Assembly (NCBI RefSeq): GCF_016865585.1
Contig: NZ_JAESND010000002.1
Coordinates: 372,001 to 436,000, forward strand
From: Jeongeupia naejangsanensis
GTDB lineage: Bacteria > Pseudomonadota > Gammaproteobacteria > Burkholderiales > Chitinibacteraceae
Length of the DNA: 64,000 bases
Reading direction: 5' to 3'
Positions within the stretch are counted from its first letter, which is position 1; each line of letters opens with the position of its first letter. Shown here in pieces: positions 8,655 through 17,813 of this stretch. Made by a program: the position numbers and the translations under genes. The notes beneath the pieces were generated by a model. That model did not search any database, was not told the DNA's origin, and worked only from the letters and a program-made list of their open reading frames with translations.

Positions 8655-10667
8655 GTGAACGTTCTAGGGTATTTACAGAAAATCGGCCGCGCGCTGATGG
8701 TGCCGGTGGCAACGCTGCCGGCTGCCGCGATCCTGATGGGTATCGGTTATTGGATCGACCCGACGGGTTGGGGTGGCAACAGTGCGGTTGCCGCCTTCCT
8801 GATTACGGCTGGCGCCGCGATCATCGACAACATGCCGATCCTGTTTGCGGTCGGTGTGGCTTACGGCATGTCCAAGGACAAGGACGGCGCTGCTGCGCTG
8901 GCCGGTCTGGTCGGCTTCTACGTGCTGACCAAACTGTGTTCTCCGGGCGCAGTTGCGATGATCCAGGGGATCGACCCCAAGGCCGTTCCGGCAGCCTTTG
9001 GCAAGATCAACAACCAGTTCGTCGGTATCCTGACAGGTGTGATCACCGCTGAGCTCTACAACCGCTTCAGCCATGTCGAACTGCACAAGGCGCTGGCGTT
9101 CTTCAGCGGCAAGCGTCTGGTTCCGATCGTGACATCGTTCGTGATGATTTTTGTTGCATTCGCAATGATGATCATCTGGCCGGTGATCTATGACGGCCTC
9201 GTCCATTTCGGTGAGACGATCCAGGGTATGGGCAGCGTCGGCGCCGGTATTTATGCGTTCTTCAACCGCCTGCTGATTCCGGTCGGTCTGCATCACGCGC
9301 TGAACTCGGTGTTCTGGTTCGACGTCGCCGGCATCAACGACATCCCGAACTTCCTCGGTGGCGCGAAGTCGCTGGCTGAAGGCAAGGCCGTGCTCGGTAT
9401 CACTGGCCGTTATCAGGCCGGTTTCTTCCCGATCATGATGTTCGGTCTGCCGGGCGCTGCTCTGGCGATCTACCACGCTGCCAAGCCGGCGAACAAGGCG
9501 CGCGTTGCGTCGCTGATGATTGCCGCTGCATTCGCTGCGTTCTTCACCGGTGTGACCGAGCCGCTCGAATTCTCGTTCATGTTCGTTGCGCCGCCGCTGT
9601 ACCTGCTGCACGCATTCCTGACCGGTATTTCGGTGTACATCGCTGCTTCGATGCAGTGGATTGCCGGTTTCGGTTTCAGTGCCGGTCTGGTCGACATGGT
9701 GCTGTCGTCGCGTAACCCGCTGGCCCGTGACTGGTACATGCTGATCGCGCAAGGCATCGTGTTCTTCGTGATCTACTACGTGACCTTCCGTGCCGCAATC
9801 GGTGCCTTCAACCTGAAGACCCCGGGCCGCGAAGACGACGAAGTCGGCGGTGACGCTGCTGCTCCCGCTGCTGCGCCGGTTGCGTCGGACAACGCGTCGC
9901 TGGCAGCCGGTTACCTGCAGGCCATCGGCGGTAACGCCAACCTCGCATCGATCGACGCATGCATCACCCGTCTGCGTCTGGGCGTGAAGGATTCGGCGCT
10001 GGTGGACGAAGCTGCGGCGAAGCGTCTGGGTGCGTCGGGTGTGGTTCGCCTGAACAAGGAAAACGTCCAGATCATCATCGGACCGAAGGCCGAACTGGTG
10101 GCTGACGCGATGCGTGGCCTGAAAGGCGGCGTTGCTGCTGCGCCGGTGGCTGCTGCCGCAGTTGCCGCGCCGGTTGCCGCTGCTGCTGCGCCGAAGGCTG
10201 CCGCTGGTGATCTGGTACTGGTGTCGCCGATTACCGGTGATGTCGTGCCGCTGGAAGAAGTGCCGGATCCGGCGTTTGCCAGCAAGGCTGTGGGTGAGGG
10301 TGTTGCGGTTCGTCCGACGGGCAAGCTCGTTGTTGCGCCGGTGGCGGGTACGATCGTCAAGATCTTCAACAGCAACCACGCGTTTGCGTTGCTGGCCGAC
10401 AACGGTGCCGAGCTGATCGTGCATATCGGTGTCGATACCGTGAAACTGGGTGGTCAGGGCTTCAAGCGTCTGGCCGAGCAGGGTGCGCGTGTCAACGCAG
10501 GCGATCCGGTGCTGGAACTCGATCTGGCTTATCTCGAGCAGAATGCCCAGTCGGTCATCAGCCCGGTGATCGTCAGCAACGTCGACCAGTTCGCTGGTGT
10601 CGCCAACGTTGCGACCGGTTCGGTTGTTGCCGGTCAGACCAAGCTGTACACGCTGAAAGCCAAGTAA
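8655..10667 (+). CDS. nagE: N-acetylglucosamine-specific PTS transporter, EIICBA
   Basis: NagE imports GlcNAc and phosphorylates it to GlcNAc-6-phosphate using phosphate from HPr. The 670-residue protein carries three domains. EIIC, a multi-helix membrane channel, spans about residues 1-390 and contains GLHHALNSVFWFDVAG and the TGVTEPLEFSFMF block. EIIB spans about 415-490, with the phosphorylated cysteine C436 in SIDACITRLRL. EIIA spans about 515-670, with the phospho-histidine H590 in LIVHIGVDTV. Ala/Pro-rich linkers join the domains. The start is GTG at 8655. It stands as a single-gene unit with terminators downstream; nagB lies 26 kb away and nagA is not in the window. Confidence 0.96.
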   Translation: MNVLGYLQKIGRALMVPVATLPAAAILMGIGYWIDPTGWGGNSAVAAFLITAGAAIIDNMPILFAVGVAYGMSKDKDGAAALAGLVGFYVLTKLCSPGAVAMIQGIDPKAVPAAFGKINNQFVGILTGVITAELYNRFSHVELHKALAFFSGKRLVPIVTSFVMIFVAFAMMIIWPVIYDGLVHFGETIQGMGSVGAGIYAFFNRLLIPVGLHHALNSVFWFDVAGINDIPNFLGGAKSLAEGKAVLGITGRYQAGFFPIMMFGLPGAALAIYHAAKPANKARVASLMIAAAFAAFFTGVTEPLEFSFMFVAPPLYLLHAFLTGISVYIAASMQWIAGFGFSAGLVDMVLSSRNPLARDWYMLIAQGIVFFVIYYVTFRAAIGAFNLKTPGREDDEVGGDAAAPAAAPVASDNASLAAGYLQAIGGNANLASIDACITRLRLGVKDSALVDEAAAKRLGASGVVRLNKENVQIIIGPKAELVADAMRGLKGGVAAAPVAAAAVAAPVAAAAAPKAAAGDLVLVSPITGDVVPLEEVPDPAFASKAVGEGVAVRPTGKLVVAPVAGTIVKIFNSNHAFALLADNGAELIVHIGVDTVKLGGQGFKRLAEQGARVNAGDPVLELDLAYLEQNAQSVISPVIVSNVDQFAGVANVATGSVVAGQTKLYTLKAK

Positions 10668-10677
10668 GCGGTTGCTG

Positions 10678-10729
10678 CCACCTTCGGGTGGCACAATAAA
10701 AAAACCCCGGTTCAGGCCGGGGTTTTTTT
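10678..10729 (+). terminator. Tandem hairpins ending nagE
   Basis: Two hairpins follow the nagE stop. The first (10678-10693, GCCACC-TTCG-GGTGGC) has no T run. The second (10698-10729) pairs CCCCGG with CCGGGG, preceded by seven A and followed by seven T. The second is therefore a strong intrinsic terminator that could also work on the opposite strand. Confidence 0.9.
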
Positions 10730-10774
10730 ATTGCTGTCGGCCTGGTTGAGGCGGATGCGTACAAGCTCTGAACG

Positions 10775-10802
10775 AAAAAAACGGACCGCAAGGCCCGTTT
10801 TT
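10775..10802 (-). terminator. Intrinsic terminator of mdh
   Basis: On the minus strand, downstream of the mdh stop, a GCAA-looped hairpin with arms near ACGGGCC / GGTCCGT (one mismatch) is followed by a run of T. It insulates the convergent nagE and mdh units. Confidence 0.8.
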
Positions 10803-10815
10803 GTGGTGAAGCGGA

Positions 10816-11796
10816 TCAGCCCAGCAGGTGCTTGATCGCGTCACGCTCTTCCGACAGCTCCTTCGCGGTCGCGTCCATGCGGGCGCGGCTGAATTCGCTG
10901 ATTTCCAGACCTTCGACGATGGTGTACTTGCCATCCTTGCAGGTGACCGGGTAGCCGTAGATCAGGTCGCTGTAGCCGTACTCGCCGTTGGCCGGTACGC
11001 CCATGGTGACCCAGTCGCCTTCCGGCGTGCCCAGCACCCAGTTGCGGATGTGGTCGATGGCGGCGTTGGCAGCCGAAGCAGCGGACGACAGGCCGCGCGC
11101 CTTGATGATCGCCGCGCCGCGCTGTTGCACGGTCGGGATGAACTCGCCTTCGAGCCATTTCTGGTCGTTGATCAGGCTGGCAGCGTTCTGGCCCTTCACT
11201 TCGGCGTGGAAGATGTCCGGGTACTGGGTGGCCGAGTGGTTGCCCCAGATGATCATCTTCTTGACGTCGGTGACCGCGTTGCCGGTCTTCTGGCCGATTT
11301 GTGTCAGTGCGCGGTTGTGGTCGAGGCGCATCATCGCGGTGAAGTTGGCCGGGTTCAGGTCCGGTGCGTTCTTCATGGCGATGTAGGCGTTGGTGTTGGC
11401 CGGGTTGCCGACCACGAGCACCTTCACGTCACGGCTGGCGACTTCGTTCAGTGCACGACCTTGCGTGGTGAAGATGGCGCCGTTGGCTTCGAGCAGGTCC
11501 TTGCGTTCCATGCCCGGGCCGCGCGGACGTGCGCCAACCAGCAGGGCGATGTCGGCGTCCTTGAAGGCAACCTTCGGATCGTCGCTCTGGATGATGCCTT
11601 GCAGCAGCGGGAATGCACAGTCGTCCAGTTCCATGACGACGCCGTTCAGCGCCGGCAGGCTGGGGGTGATGTCCAGCAGTTGCAGGATGACCGGCTGATC
11701 CGGGCCGAGCATGGCGCCGGAAGCAATGCGGAACAGCAGGCTGTAGCCGATCTGGCCGGCTGCGCCGGTTACGGCAACGCGTACGGGTTTTTTCAT
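10816..11796 (-). CDS. mdh: Malate dehydrogenase (NAD-dependent)
   Basis: Mdh interconverts malate and oxaloacetate in the TCA cycle. The 326-residue protein has the Rossmann motif [10 protein letters not shown] at residues 11-20, the substrate-binding loop [15 protein letters not shown], and the catalytic pair around D159 (RLDHNRA) and H187 ([12 protein letters not shown]). It belongs to the roughly 325-residue cytosolic-like MDH class typical of Neisseriales and Burkholderiales, not the shorter E. coli type. It is divergent from gntR, so both may share the 11797-12033 control region. Confidence 0.97.
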   Translation of the reverse strand: MKKPVRVAVTGAAGQIGYSLLFRIASGAMLGPDQPVILQLLDITPSLPALNGVVMELDDCAFPLLQGIIQSDDPKVAFKDADIALLVGARPRGPGMERKDLLEANGAIFTTQGRALNEVASRDVKVLVVGNPANTNAYIAMKNAPDLNPANFTAMMRLDHNRALTQIGQKTGNAVTDVKKMIIWGNHSATQYPDIFHAEVKGQNAASLINDQKWLEGEFIPTVQQRGAAIIKARGLSSAASAANAAIDHIRNWVLGTPEGDWVTMGVPANGEYGYSDLIYGYPVTCKDGKYTIVEGLEISEFSRARMDATAKELSEERDAIKHLLG

Positions 11797-11970
11797 TGGT
11801 TCACTCCGAAACTCGGCGGTTGTCCGCCGTTTACTGACTACGGCAATGCATCACAAAACGGCATTGCGTACATGAAAAGGGGTCTGCCCAAAGCCGGGCC
11901 AGTTTATCACGCGATCTCAGGCTGTGTGCAGGCTGCGGCTTTCTGGCCGACAAAACGTCGCTTATCTGTT

Positions 11971-11984
11971 GTCTTATATAAGAC
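11971..11984. promoter_or_regulatory. Perfect 14-bp palindrome, candidate GntR operator
   Basis: GTCTTATATAAGAC is a perfect palindrome 49 bases before the gntR start and 174 bases before the mdh start. Short A/T-centred palindromes of this kind are typical GntR-family operators. The position allows autoregulation of gntR and control of mdh. A degenerate copy precedes sdhC (12847-12860). That the neighbouring gntR product is the binder is inferred. Confidence 0.6.
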
Positions 11985-12033
11985 TGTAGTAGACTCCCTG
12001 GCGACAACATGATAAAAAGCGTTCCACATACTT

Positions 12034-12759
12034 ATGCGCAAGCTCACAGTTCAACCCCTCTACCGGCAAGTAATGCGAGAAGTGCTGACCTCGGTCGAGG
12101 CGGGCGCTTGGCGCGAGGACGAGGCGTTGCCGAGTGAAATCGAGCTGGGCGAGCGTTTCGGCGTCAGCCAAGGCACGGTCCGCAAGGCGCTTGATGCGCT
12201 GGTGGCCGATGGCTTGCTGTACCGGCGGCAAGGGGTGGGTACCTTTGTCGAGGGCGTGAACGATTTTCTCGCGCGCGGGCGCTTCACCGGCCTGTCGGGC
12301 GAAGGTGCCGAGGTGCCGAGGTTCGAATTGCTGGGTTGCGTGAAGATCCATGCCGGCGAGCAACTGGCCGAAATTCTCGGTCTTCGCCGCGGCGCGGCGC
12401 TGTGGCAGATCCGGCGGCATGTACGTGTAGCCGGCGAGCTGGTCGGGATCGAGGAAATGCTGCTGCCGGAGGCGGGTTTTCCGGAGCTGGATGTGCGGCG
12501 CATCCGCGAGTTGCGGGGCGATGTGCGCGAGTTGTGCTGGCGGGATTTTGGCGTTCGTCTGAAAGACGCCGAAGTGCGATACAAGGCCATGCCTGCATCG
12601 CAGGCCGAAGCAAGGCTGCTGCACTGCGAGTTGAACGAAGCGCTGCTGCAGGTGGTGCGACTGGCGAAGGATTACGAAGGCCGGCCGCAGATGTGGAGCG
12701 TGGTGTGGATGAAGACCGAACGCTGGGCGTTCGAACCACCGGCCCTGCTGCAGGCGTGA
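12034..12759 (+). CDS. GntR family regulator with UTRA domain (HutC subfamily)
   Basis: This 241-residue transcription factor has an N-terminal winged helix-turn-helix (about residues 8-72; LPSEIELGERFGVSQGTVRKALDALVADGLL) and a C-terminal UTRA ligand-binding domain (about 90-235). It lies between divergent mdh and the sdhCDAB block, so control of TCA genes by a small metabolite is the likely role. A perfect palindrome sits 49 bases upstream. Other HutC-type regulators control histidine, GlcNAc or trehalose genes, so a wider regulon that includes nagE/nagB cannot be excluded. The ligand cannot be predicted. Confidence 0.88.
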   Translation: MRKLTVQPLYRQVMREVLTSVEAGAWREDEALPSEIELGERFGVSQGTVRKALDALVADGLLYRRQGVGTFVEGVNDFLARGRFTGLSGEGAEVPRFELLGCVKIHAGEQLAEILGLRRGAALWQIRRHVRVAGELVGIEEMLLPEAGFPELDVRRIRELRGDVRELCWRDFGVRLKDAEVRYKAMPASQAEARLLHCELNEALLQVVRLAKDYEGRPQMWSVVWMKTERWAFEPPALLQA

Positions 12760-12846
12760 GGCTGTACGGTTTTGGGAAGGGTCGGGAAAGCCGCAGTGTG
12801 CGCCCGGTCCGGGTTTGACAGAATGTCGTCTGCCGTTACGGCGGCG

Positions 12847-12860
12847 GTTTTATACAAGGT
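12847..12860. promoter_or_regulatory. Degenerate copy of the gntR palindrome upstream of sdhC
   Basis: GTTTTATACAAGGT matches the 14-base palindrome at 11971-11984 at 10 of 14 positions, including the central TTATA and CAAG cores. It lies 43 bases before the sdhC start, where an operator would overlap the promoter. The match is by eye and could be chance. Confidence 0.35.
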
Positions 12861-12903
12861 GCTGGCGAAAGCCGGCTTCAACGCACGGAGAGGATAAGCG
12901 CGA

Positions 12904-13278
12904 ATGAAAAAAACTCGTCCCAAGCATTTGGACCTAAGGCAGATCAGGTTTCCCCTGCCTGCCATCGTGTCCGGTCTGCACCGCATCAGTGGTGCGCTGC
13001 TGGTTCTTTCGATTCCTTTCATTCTGTACGCGCTGGAAGGTTCATTGTCCTCCGCCGAGCGCTTTGCCGCCTTCAAGTCCTGTATCGGCAATCCCGTCGT
13101 CAAGCTCGGTCTGCTGGTCGTGCTTTGGGGCTTGTTGCACCACGCCTGTGCCGGTACCCGCTTCCTGCTGATGGATATTCATAAGGGTGTCGATCTGCCG
13201 ACGGCGCGTTTCAGCGCCAAGCTCGTCATGGCGGTCAGCCTGACTCTTACTGTCGTAATCGGGGTGGTGGCATGGTAA
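12904..13278 (+). CDS. sdhC: Succinate dehydrogenase cytochrome b556 subunit
   Basis: SdhC is one of two membrane anchors of respiratory complex II. It binds heme b and helps form the ubiquinone site. The 124-residue protein has three membrane helices. It contains the quinone-site block SGLHRISG (S23, R27) and the heme-ligand region LLHHACAGTR (H79/H80), as in E. coli SdhC. It is the first gene of the sdhCDAB-sdhE run and overlaps sdhD by 7 bases. A candidate GntR site lies just upstream. Confidence 0.95.
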   Translation: MKKTRPKHLDLRQIRFPLPAIVSGLHRISGALLVLSIPFILYALEGSLSSAERFAAFKSCIGNPVVKLGLLVVLWGLLHHACAGTRFLLMDIHKGVDLPTARFSAKLVMAVSLTLTVVIGVVAW

Positions 13279-13619
13279 ATCGCAAGGTTGTCGGTGCGCA
13301 TTACGGTTTGCGCGACTGGCTGGTGCAGCGTGTGACTGCCGTCATCATGCTGGTTTACGGTATCGCCGTTGCCGCATTCGTGCTGTTCGCTTCGGGCGCG
13401 TCGTTCGAAGCCTGGCAAGCGCTGTTTGCCTGTACCTGGGTCAAGGTGCTGACCACCGTGACCGTTGTCGCGCTGTTGTGGCATGCCTGGGTCGGTACCC
13501 GCGACATCTGGATGGATTACGCCTATCACACCGGCGTGCGTCTGACGCTGCATGTGCTGACGATCCTCTGGCTCGTTGCCAGCTTTGTTTACTCGGTTAA
13601 AGTCGTGTGGGGTGCGTAA
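13272..13619 (+). CDS. sdhD: Succinate dehydrogenase membrane anchor subunit
   Basis: The second anchor of complex II. The 115-residue protein has three membrane helices. Residues H71, D82 and Y83 in [13 protein letters not shown] fall at the same positions as the heme ligand and quinone-site residues of E. coli SdhD. It overlaps sdhC by 7 bases and shares one base with the sdhA start (TAATG), which implies coupled translation and stoichiometric assembly. Confidence 0.95.
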   Translation: MVNRKVVGAHYGLRDWLVQRVTAVIMLVYGIAVAAFVLFASGASFEAWQALFACTWVKVLTTVTVVALLWHAWVGTRDIWMDYAYHTGVRLTLHVLTILWLVASFVYSVKVVWGA

Positions 13620-15391
13620 TGTCGGTTCCGGTTCGTAAGTTCGATGCAGTCATCGTCGGTGCCGGCGGCGCGGGCCTGCGCGCAGCGCTGCAATTGTCCG
13701 AGGCGGGTCTGAAGACCGCCGTTCTGTCCAAGGTGTTCCCGACCCGGTCGCACACCGTTGCGGCGCAAGGTGGCGTATCGGCGTCGCTCGGCAATTCCGA
13801 GCCCGATCACTGGCACTGGCACATGTATGACACCGTCAAGGGTTCCGACTGGCTCGGCGACCAGGACGCGATCGAGTTCATGTGCCGCGAAGCGCCGAAT
13901 GTCGTCGTCGAGCTCGAGCACTTCGGCATGCCGTTCGACCGCAATGCCGATGGCTCGATCTATCAGCGCCCGTTCGGCGGTCACATGTCGAACTTCGGCG
14001 AGAAGCCGGTCCGTCGCGCCTGTGCGGCCGCTGACCGTACCGGCCACGCCATGCTGCATGCGCTGTACCAGCGCAACGTGCGTGCCAACACCCAGTTCTT
14101 CGTCGAATGGATGGCGCTGGATCTGGTGCGCGACGAGCAGGGCAATGTCCAGGGCGTCGTCGCCATGGAAATGGAAACGTCGGAAGTCTACGTATTCCAG
14201 GCCAAGGCCACGCTGTTCGCGACCGGTGGCGCCGGGCGCATCTTCGCCTCGTCGACCAATGCCTTTATCAACACCGGTGACGGCCTCGGCATGGCGGCCC
14301 GTGCGGGCATTCCGCTCGAAGACATGGAATTCTGGCAGTTCCACCCGACCGGTGTTGCCGGTGCCGGTGTACTGATTACCGAAGGCGTTCGCGGCGAAGG
14401 CGGCATCTTGCGTAACTCGGCTGGCGAGCGTTTCATGGAGCGTTACGCACCGAACGCCAAGGATCTGGCCTCGCGTGACGTCGTATCGCGCGCCATGGTT
14501 ACCGAGATCAACGAAGGCCGCGGTTGCGGTCCGAACAAGGATCACGTGCTGCTCGACATTACCCACCTGGACCCGGAAGTCATCAAGTCCAAGCTGCCGG
14601 GCATCCGCGAAATCTCGATCAAGTTCGCCAACGTTGACCCGATCAAGGCGCCGATCCCGGTCGTGCCGACCTGCCACTACCAGATGGGCGGTATTCCGAC
14701 CAACTACAAGGGCGAAGTCATCGTCGACGAGAAGCCGGTGACCGGTTTCTACGCCGCCGGCGAAGTCGCTTGCGCCTCGGTGCACGGCGCCAACCGCCTC
14801 GGCACCAACTCGCTGCTCGACCTGCTGGTGTTCGGCAAGAGCTCGGGCAACTCGATGATCGACTTCATCAAGACGGCGCCGAAGGATCTGCCGGTGCTGG
14901 CGATGGCCGATGTCGAGCGTTCGCTCGCCCGCGTCGAGCGTCTGAACCAGCAGAGCAACGGTACGCAGGTCAACGATGCCCGTGCCGCAATGCAGGCAAC
15001 GATGCAGAAGCACTGCGGCGTGTTCCGCTTCAAGGACATGCTTGCCGAAGGCGTGGCGAAGATTCTGGAAGTCGAAAAGATGGTCAAGACCATCGAGATC
15101 GCCGACAAGTCCAAGACCTTCAACACCGCCCGTCTCGAAGCGCTGGAGCTCGAAAACCTGATCGAAGTCGCCAAGGCGACGATGATTTCGGCCGATGCCC
15201 GCACCGAATCGCGCGGTGCCCACGTCCGTGACGACGCAGAAGATACCCCGGAACGCCCGAACGGCCGTGACGATGCCAACTGGCTCAAGCACACGCTGTG
15301 GCACCGCGATGGCAACCAGCTGAAGTACAAGCCGGTGACCATGAAGCCGCTGTCGGTCGATACGATCGCCCTGAAGACCCGCTCCTACTGA
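13619..15391 (+). CDS. sdhA: Succinate dehydrogenase flavoprotein subunit
   Basis: SdhA oxidises succinate to fumarate with covalently bound FAD. It is 590 residues from the ATG at 13619. An upstream in-frame GTG at 13607 would add four residues, but the ATG has a GGGGTG ribosome site and the usual family start. Visible features are the dinucleotide motif [14 protein letters not shown], the FAD-linking histidine H45 in [10 protein letters not shown], the capping-domain block FHPTGV, the catalytic region [10 protein letters not shown], and [17 protein letters not shown] attachment should use the sdhE product encoded two genes downstream. Confidence 0.98.
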   Translation: MSVPVRKFDAVIVGAGGAGLRAALQLSEAGLKTAVLSKVFPTRSHTVAAQGGVSASLGNSEPDHWHWHMYDTVKGSDWLGDQDAIEFMCREAPNVVVELEHFGMPFDRNADGSIYQRPFGGHMSNFGEKPVRRACAAADRTGHAMLHALYQRNVRANTQFFVEWMALDLVRDEQGNVQGVVAMEMETSEVYVFQAKATLFATGGAGRIFASSTNAFINTGDGLGMAARAGIPLEDMEFWQFHPTGVAGAGVLITEGVRGEGGILRNSAGERFMERYAPNAKDLASRDVVSRAMVTEINEGRGCGPNKDHVLLDITHLDPEVIKSKLPGIREISIKFANVDPIKAPIPVVPTCHYQMGGIPTNYKGEVIVDEKPVTGFYAAGEVACASVHGANRLGTNSLLDLLVFGKSSGNSMIDFIKTAPKDLPVLAMADVERSLARVERLNQQSNGTQVNDARAAMQATMQKHCGVFRFKDMLAEGVAKILEVEKMVKTIEIADKSKTFNTARLEALELENLIEVAKATMISADARTESRGAHVRDDAEDTPERPNGRDDANWLKHTLWHRDGNQLKYKPVTMKPLSVDTIALKTRSY

Positions 15392-15404
15392 GGGGAATGC
15401 ATCA

Positions 15405-16115
15405 ATGACTACCCGTACCGTCAAATTCAGCATCTACCGCTTCGATCCGGAAAAGGACGCGAAGCCGTACATGAAGGACTACACCGTCGAACTCGATTCG
15501 ACCGACCGCAAGCTGCTCGACGCACTGGTCAAGCTCAAGGTCGTCGACGACGCGATCTCGTTCCGCCGCTCGTGCCGCGAAGGCGTCTGCGGTTCGGACG
15601 CGATGAACATCAACGGCAAGAACGGCCTGGCTTGCGTGACCGACATCGACACGCTCAAGCAGCCGATCCAGATCCGTCCGCTGCCGGGTCTGCCGGTGGT
15701 GCGCGACCTGATCGTCGACATGACGCAGTTCTTCAAGCAGTACCACTCGATCAAGCCGTACGTGATCAACGACACGCCGGCGCCGGATCGCGAGCGCCTG
15801 CAATCGCCGGAAGACCGTGAAGAGCTGAACGGCCTGTACGAATGCATCCTGTGCGCGTGCTGCTCGACGTCCTGTCCTTCTTTCTGGTGGAACCCGGACA
15901 AGTTCGTCGGCCCGGCCGGCCTGCTCGCCGCCTATCGCTTCATTGCGGATACCCGCGATACGGCGACCAACGAGCGTCTGGATAATCTGGAAGACCCTTA
16001 CCGGCTGTTCCGTTGCCATTCGATCATGAACTGCGTCGACGTTTGCCCGAAGGAACTCAATCCGACCAAGGCAATCGGCAAGATCAAGGACCTGATGGTC
16101 AAGCGCATCGCCTGA
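15405..16115 (+). CDS. sdhB: Succinate dehydrogenase iron-sulfur subunit
   Basis: SdhB passes electrons from FAD to quinone through three clusters. The 236-residue protein shows the 2Fe-2S set CREGVCGSDAMNINGKNGLAC, then the 4Fe-4S and 3Fe-4S ligands in CILCACCSTSCP and CVDVCPKELNP. It starts 13 bases after sdhA with a GAGGGG ribosome site. Length and cysteine spacing match the E. coli protein. Confidence 0.98.
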   Translation: MTTRTVKFSIYRFDPEKDAKPYMKDYTVELDSTDRKLLDALVKLKVVDDAISFRRSCREGVCGSDAMNINGKNGLACVTDIDTLKQPIQIRPLPGLPVVRDLIVDMTQFFKQYHSIKPYVINDTPAPDRERLQSPEDREELNGLYECILCACCSTSCPSFWWNPDKFVGPAGLLAAYRFIADTRDTATNERLDNLEDPYRLFRCHSIMNCVDVCPKELNPTKAIGKIKDLMVKRIA

Positions 16116-16141
16116 ACGGGCGTGCAACAGGAAAGCAAGCG

Positions 16142-16387
16142 ATGGACGAAGTCGAACTGAAACGCATCCTGTGGCGCTCGCGTCGCGGCCTGCTGGAGCT
16201 GGACCTGCAGCTGGAGCGTTTCGTTGCCGAGGTGCTGCCGACGCTGTCGGACACCGAGCTGGCGCTGTACGGTGACGTGCTCCTGCTTCCCGACCAGGAT
16301 TTCCTGGCCTACGTGAACGGTGCGAGCGCGTGTCCCGATGCGCGACTCGAGCCGATGATCGAGCGCATCCGCGCAGCACAACGATAA
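16142..16387 (+). CDS. sdhE: FAD assembly factor SdhE
   Basis: SdhE (YgfY/CptB family) promotes covalent flavinylation of SdhA. The 81-residue protein is small and acidic, with the signature RGLLELDL in [14 protein letters not shown] corresponding to the RGxxE motif that contacts the flavoprotein. I chose the ATG at 16142; the same frame stays open further upstream inside sdhB, but that part is out-of-frame sdhB sequence. Its place between sdhB and gltA fits the role. Confidence 0.92.
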   Translation: MDEVELKRILWRSRRGLLELDLQLERFVAEVLPTLSDTELALYGDVLLLPDQDFLAYVNGASACPDARLEPMIERIRAAQR

Positions 16388-16430
16388 CGGTAGCGGGCCC
16401 GATCCCGCACCCAACCTGGAGCCTATAGAG

Positions 16431-17717
16431 ATGGAAAACAAGGTCACCCTGACGTACAAGAACGGTGAACAGTCGATCGATCTGCCGGTGCTGCCGGCAA
16501 CGCTCGGTCCGAGCGTGGTCGATATCCGTGCCTTTTCGAAGACCGGCATGTTCACCTTCGACCCGGGTTTCCTCGCTACCTCGGCGTGCGAGTCGCAGAT
16601 CACCTACATCGACGGTGACCTTGGCCAACTCTACTACCGCGGTTACCCGATCGAGCAGCTGGCCGAGCATTCGGACTACCTCGAATCGTGCTACCTGCTG
16701 ATCTACGGCGAACTGCCGACCAAGCAGCAGAAGGAAGACTTCGTCCGCGTCGTGACCAAGCACACCATGGTGCACGACCAGATGACCCGCTTCTTCCAGG
16801 GCTTCCGCCGTGACGCGCACCCGATGGCGATGATGGTCGGTGTCGTTGGCGCGCTGTCGGCGTTCTACCAGGACAGCCTCGACATCGCCGATCCGGAACA
16901 CCGCCGCGTGGCGATCTACCGCCTGATCTCGAAGATTCCGACGATCGCCGCGATGTGCTACCGCTACAACCAGGGTCTGCCGTTCGAATACCCGCGCAAC
17001 GACCTCGGCTATACCGCCAACTTCCTGCACATGATGTTCTCGACGCCGTGCGAGCCGTACGAGCCGAACCCGGTGCTGGTGAAGGCGCTTGATCGCATCC
17101 TGATCCTGCATGCCGACCACGAGCAGAACGCGTCGACCTCGACCGTGCGTCTGGCCGGTTCGTCGGGTGCCAACCCGTTCGCATGTATCGCCGCCGGTAT
17201 CGCCTGCCTGTGGGGCCCGTCGCACGGCGGCGCCAACGAAGCCGTACTGAAGATGCTCGACGAGATCGGTTCGGTCGAGAACGTTCCGGCCTTCATGGAA
17301 GGCGTGAAGAACAAGACCCACAAGCTGATGGGCTTCGGTCACCGCGTCTACAAGAACATGGACCCGCGCGCAGCGATCATGAAAGAGACCTGCGACGAAG
17401 TGCTGAAGGAACTCGGCCTCGAAAACGATCCGAAGTTCAAGCTGGCGATGGCGCTGGAAAAGATCGCGCTGGAAGACCCGTACTTCATCGAGCGCAAGCT
17501 GTACCCGAACGTCGACTTCTACTCGGGCATCGTGCTGACCGCGCTCGGCATTCCGGTGTCGATGTTCACGGTGATCTTCGCGCTGGCCCGTACCGTCGGC
17601 TGGATCAGCCACTGGAACGAAATGATTTCGGATCCGGCAATGAAGATCGGCCGTCCGCGCCAGCTGTACACCGGCTCGCCGCGTCGCGACTACGTAGATA
17701 TCAAAAATCGCGGTTAA
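16431..17717 (+). CDS. gltA: Citrate synthase (type II)
   Basis: GltA condenses acetyl-CoA and oxaloacetate at the entry of the TCA cycle. The 428-residue length and N-terminal beta domain (about residues 1-55) mark the hexameric, NADH-sensitive gram-negative type. Catalytic blocks include [48 protein letters not shown] and the Asp in YPNVDFYSG. It follows sdhE by 43 bases, with a small GCGGG/CCCGC inverted repeat between them (16393-16408), and is followed by a strong hairpin before sucA. Confidence 0.98.
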   Translation: MENKVTLTYKNGEQSIDLPVLPATLGPSVVDIRAFSKTGMFTFDPGFLATSACESQITYIDGDLGQLYYRGYPIEQLAEHSDYLESCYLLIYGELPTKQQKEDFVRVVTKHTMVHDQMTRFFQGFRRDAHPMAMMVGVVGALSAFYQDSLDIADPEHRRVAIYRLISKIPTIAAMCYRYNQGLPFEYPRNDLGYTANFLHMMFSTPCEPYEPNPVLVKALDRILILHADHEQNASTSTVRLAGSSGANPFACIAAGIACLWGPSHGGANEAVLKMLDEIGSVENVPAFMEGVKNKTHKLMGFGHRVYKNMDPRAAIMKETCDEVLKELGLENDPKFKLAMALEKIALEDPYFIERKLYPNVDFYSGIVLTALGIPVSMFTVIFALARTVGWISHWNEMISDPAMKIGRPRQLYTGSPRRDYVDIKNRG

Positions 17718-17727
17718 CCGCGTGGAT

Positions 17728-17750
17728 GCGCCGCCCCAACAGGGCGGCGC
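17728..17750 (+). other. Intercistronic hairpin gltA-sucA
   Basis: A perfect 9-bp stem GCGCCGCCC / GGGCGGCGC closes a CAACA loop 11 bases after the gltA stop. There is no T run, so it is unlikely to be a full terminator. An RNA-stability or processing element is more likely. Confidence 0.7.
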
Positions 17751-17813
17751 AATACCATAGCAGCAGGGCGCAAGACCCGCTGCGTCTGGCTAGATAGACA
17801 GGACAGAACCACA

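Noticed and set aside
15402-17612. 736-codon open frame on the minus strand over sdhB, sdhE and gltA
   Set aside because: Same shadow effect; it lies wholly antisense to unmistakable genes and shows no ribosome site or domain.
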